In this document: positions 61,726 through 64,000 of the stretch, one piece after another | Numbering within the stretch: position 1 is the stretch's first letter | Layout of the letters: the number at the start of each line of letters is the position of its first letter | Assembly: GCF_000346465.2 (NCBI RefSeq) | Contig: NC_034014.1 | Span: 23,012,522-23,076,521, forward strand | Reading direction: 5' to 3' | Source of the DNA: Prunus persica | Lineage: Eukaryota > Streptophyta > Magnoliopsida > Rosales > Rosaceae | DNA length: 64,000 nucleotides | The notes under the pieces: generated by a model | The model's input: only the letters and a program-made list of their open reading frames with translations | What the model was told of the DNA's origin: nothing | Database searches by the model: none | Program-made: the position numbers and the translations under genes

Positions 61726-63588
61726 ATGACCTCCTCAACAACCCCTCTGGTCACCACCACACCCTCTCACCGCCAACACCCGCCATCAATTGACAGACTC
61801 ACATTCCTCATCGACAAGTCAAAATCCATCAACCACCTTCTGCAAACGCACGCCCTTCTCCTCCGCCACGGTCTCCACAACCACCCAATCCTCAACTTTA
61901 AGCTCCAACGCTCCTACGCCTCTCTCGGCCGCCTCGACTACACAGTCGCCCTTTTCCAACGAACCCACAACCCCAGCGTCTTCTTCTGGACCTCCATCAT
62001 CCACAGCCATGCCCAATGCGGTCTTCATGACCTTGCCCTCATGTACTACACCCAAATGCTGACCAATGGCGTAGAACCCAATTGCTTCACCTTCTCCGCT
62101 GTCATGAAAACTTGCCCGCTTAGACTCGGAAAAGCCCTCCATTCCCAGACGATTAAACTCGGGTTTGATTCGGATTTGTATGTCAGGACGGGTCTTGTTG
62201 ATGTTTATGCGAGAGCTGGTGATGTCGTGTCTGCAAGACAACTGTTTGATACAATGCCTGAGAAGAGTTTGGTTTCTTTGACGGCGATGATCACTTGTTA
62301 TGCAAAAAGAGGGGAGGTTGAGGAGGCCCGTGTGCTGTTTGATGGGATGGAGGAGAGAGATGTGGTATGTTGGAATGTGATGATTGATGGGTATGCTCAG
62401 CATGGGATGCCAAATGAGGCTTTGTTGCTGTTTAGGAAAATGCTGGTGGCGAAAATTAAGCCAAACGAACTGACTGTACTGTCTTTGCTCTCTGCTTGTG
62501 GGCAGCTTGGGGCTCTTGAATCAGGTCGATGGCTTCATTCTTACATTGAAAATAATGGGATTCAAGTCAATACTCATGTGGGAACTGCTTTGATTGATAT
62601 GTATAGTAAATGTGGTAGTTTGGAGGATGCTTGTCTGGTTTTTGATATGATCGATGAGAAGGACGTTGTTGCTTGGAATTCGATGATTGTAGGTTATGCA
62701 ATGCACGGATTTAGCCGAGATGCATTGCAGTTGTTCCATGAAATGTGTAGACTTAGTTGCCAACCTACTGATATAACCTTCATTGGTGTTTTGAGTGCTT
62801 GTGCCTATGCTGGTTTGGTCAGCGAGGGACGAGCTTTTTTCAGTTCAATGAAGGATGAATATGGAATTGAACCGAAGATTGAGCATTACGGGTGCATGGT
62901 AAATCTCCTCAGCCGTGCTGGACAGCTTGAAGAAGCATATGAGTTTGTCAAGAACATGAAGATAGATCCTGATCCTGTCCTATGGGGAACTTTACTTGGG
63001 GCTTGTAGACTCCATGGTAACATTACTTTGGGAGAGGAGATAGCAGAGTTTCTCCTTGGCCAAAACCTCGCAAATTCAGGAACATTTATTCTTCTTTCTA
63101 ACATCTATGCCGCAGCTGGGAACTGGGATGGGGTGGCAAGGGTGAGGACCTTGATGAAACACAGTGGGATTCAGAAGGAGCCTGGTTGCAGCTCAATTGA
63201 AGTGGATAACAAGGTGCATGAATTCCTTGCAGGGGATAGGAGAAGCCCGAGGAGCAAAGAAATATACATGATGATCAAGGAGATGAACCAGTGGCTTACG
63301 GCTCACGGTTACACCCCACAAATTGATACTGTGCTACATGATTTGGGGGAGAGAGAAAAGGAGCAATCCCTTGAAGTTCATAGTGAGAAGCTTGCTATTG
63401 CTTTCGGGCTAATAAGCACTCAACCCGGAACTACAATCAAAATTGTAAAGAACCTCCGTGTGTGTTCGGATTGTCATGCCGTGACCAAGCTAATTTCAAA
63501 AATTACCGGGCGGAAGATTGTAATGAGGGACAGAAACAGGTTTCACCACTTTGCAAATGGTTCATGCTCTTGTGGCGATTACTGGTGA
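61726..63588 (+). CDS. ELI1: PPR-DYW RNA-editing factor, ELI1-like
   Basis: Intronless, 620 residues. The Ser/Thr-rich, acid-poor start (MTSSTTPLVTTTPSHRQ) suits a plastid transit peptide. From ~30 to ~450 there are P-, L- and S-type pentatricopeptide repeats, for example DVVCWNVMIDGYAQHGMPNE and DVVAWNSMIVGYAMHGFSRD. The E and E+ regions follow, then the DYW deaminase: HSEKLAIAFG near 551 (HxE zinc/catalytic motif), VCSDCH (CxxC) and the terminal SCSCGDYW. All catalytic ligands are intact. ELI1 in Arabidopsis is a chloroplast factor for C-to-U editing of an ndh transcript; here orthology is inferred from overall likeness, including its short N-terminus. The ATG lies 16 bp after the end of a transposon inverted repeat, so leader and promoter must now come from transposon DNA, or the gene is affected. 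TATTTATAG at 61619-61627 is a weak TATA candidate. Confidence 0.9.
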   Translation: MTSSTTPLVTTTPSHRQHPPSIDRLTFLIDKSKSINHLLQTHALLLRHGLHNHPILNFKLQRSYASLGRLDYTVALFQRTHNPSVFFWTSIIHSHAQCGLHDLALMYYTQMLTNGVEPNCFTFSAVMKTCPLRLGKALHSQTIKLGFDSDLYVRTGLVDVYARAGDVVSARQLFDTMPEKSLVSLTAMITCYAKRGEVEEARVLFDGMEERDVVCWNVMIDGYAQHGMPNEALLLFRKMLVAKIKPNELTVLSLLSACGQLGALESGRWLHSYIENNGIQVNTHVGTALIDMYSKCGSLEDACLVFDMIDEKDVVAWNSMIVGYAMHGFSRDALQLFHEMCRLSCQPTDITFIGVLSACAYAGLVSEGRAFFSSMKDEYGIEPKIEHYGCMVNLLSRAGQLEEAYEFVKNMKIDPDPVLWGTLLGACRLHGNITLGEEIAEFLLGQNLANSGTFILLSNIYAAAGNWDGVARVRTLMKHSGIQKEPGCSSIEVDNKVHEFLAGDRRSPRSKEIYMMIKEMNQWLTAHGYTPQIDTVLHDLGEREKEQSLEVHSEKLAIAFGLISTQPGTTIKIVKNLRVCSDCHAVTKLISKITGRKIVMRDRNRFHHFANGSCSCGDYW

Positions 63589-64000
63589 ATAGTAAATTAC
63601 CAATATTGGTTCCTCTGAGATGCTTCTGGAAACAAATTTTCACCTTCAATCTAAATTCAATTCTTAACACCTAATTAACCGTGGTTTGTAATATGCCTCA
63701 ATTTGACCATGGCTTCCCCGCAACACCAGGATATTTATTGGACATGTATATCAACGTAACGACTCCATTTCTTCGGTAAACTAAAACAAAAGTTTCTTAT
63801 GTTTCCAAATGCTTCAAGCGCTCTGAGTTCCTCCGAAAAAAATTAAGGCATTCGGGTAATTCCGTTATGTTGGTTGCATGATCAGAAAATTGGAAACCCA
63901 CCATAAGATTCAATTCCAATTTCAACACAAAAACAAAACCAGAAAAAGAGCGGAAAAAACAGCTTTGGATACTTTGGAGAGAAAAGCAAGCTCCATTATC
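63589..64000. other. 3' flank of the PPR gene
   Basis: AT-rich sequence with no further gene visible before the window ends. Confidence 0.5.

Overview
The window is nuclear DNA of a flowering plant. It shows spliced genes with GT-AG introns, very AT-rich intergenic DNA, an intact Ty3/gypsy element of the plant-only Tat type, a GH3 auxin-conjugating enzyme, an EAR-motif C2H2 factor and a DYW-class PPR editing protein. Protein resemblance (PPR ELI1, GH3, NFD6-like) points to a eudicot and probably Rosaceae (Prunus-like). That last step comes from memory of the families, not from a search.

Five genes look real. They are: the 3' exons of an APD-like RING E3 ligase (minus, 1.6-2.3 kb), with a small MITE inserted exactly behind its stop codon; a complete three-exon GH3 acyl-amido synthetase (minus, 9.7-11.8 kb) with TATA box, G-box and ARF-type sites upstream; a single-exon C2H2 zinc-finger repressor (minus, 28.0-28.6 kb); a two-exon NFD6-like organellar mini-protein (minus, 32.5-33.5 kb); and an intronless ELI1-like PPR-DYW editing factor (plus, 61.7-63.6 kb).

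The rest is dominated by mobile DNA and broken gene copies. A short Helitron lies at 6.5 kb. The 19-26.4 kb block holds a FAR1-type DNA-binding fragment, a 0.4-kb tandem duplication, thirteen ~98-bp hairpin-bearing repeats and a 5'-truncated RPT2 proteasome-ATPase pseudogene; weak inverted sequences lie at its two edges. Broken copies of a plastid PEP/phosphate translocator (PPT1) and of a cullin-4-like gene lie at 36 and 42 kb. From 36.8 to 40.9 kb, AT-rich DNA carries about twenty copies of a short palindrome with core AGCCGNNCGGCT.

From 43.5 to 61.7 kb there is a large element with ~500-bp terminal inverted repeats (Pack-MULE-like). It contains two inverted copies of a ribosomal protein S8 exon, two exons of mitochondrial CPN60 and an 892-bp assembly gap. 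An 11,980-bp Tat-type LTR retrotransposon is nested inside it, with 655-bp LTRs that differ at two sites and a 5-bp target duplication. Its gag-protease and pol frames are separated by one in-frame TAG in the CAA-TAG-CAA-TTA context known from leaky viral stop codons. It also carries an antisense, spliced accessory gene. The outer element ends 15 bp before the ELI1 start codon, so the DNA upstream of that gene is now transposon sequence.
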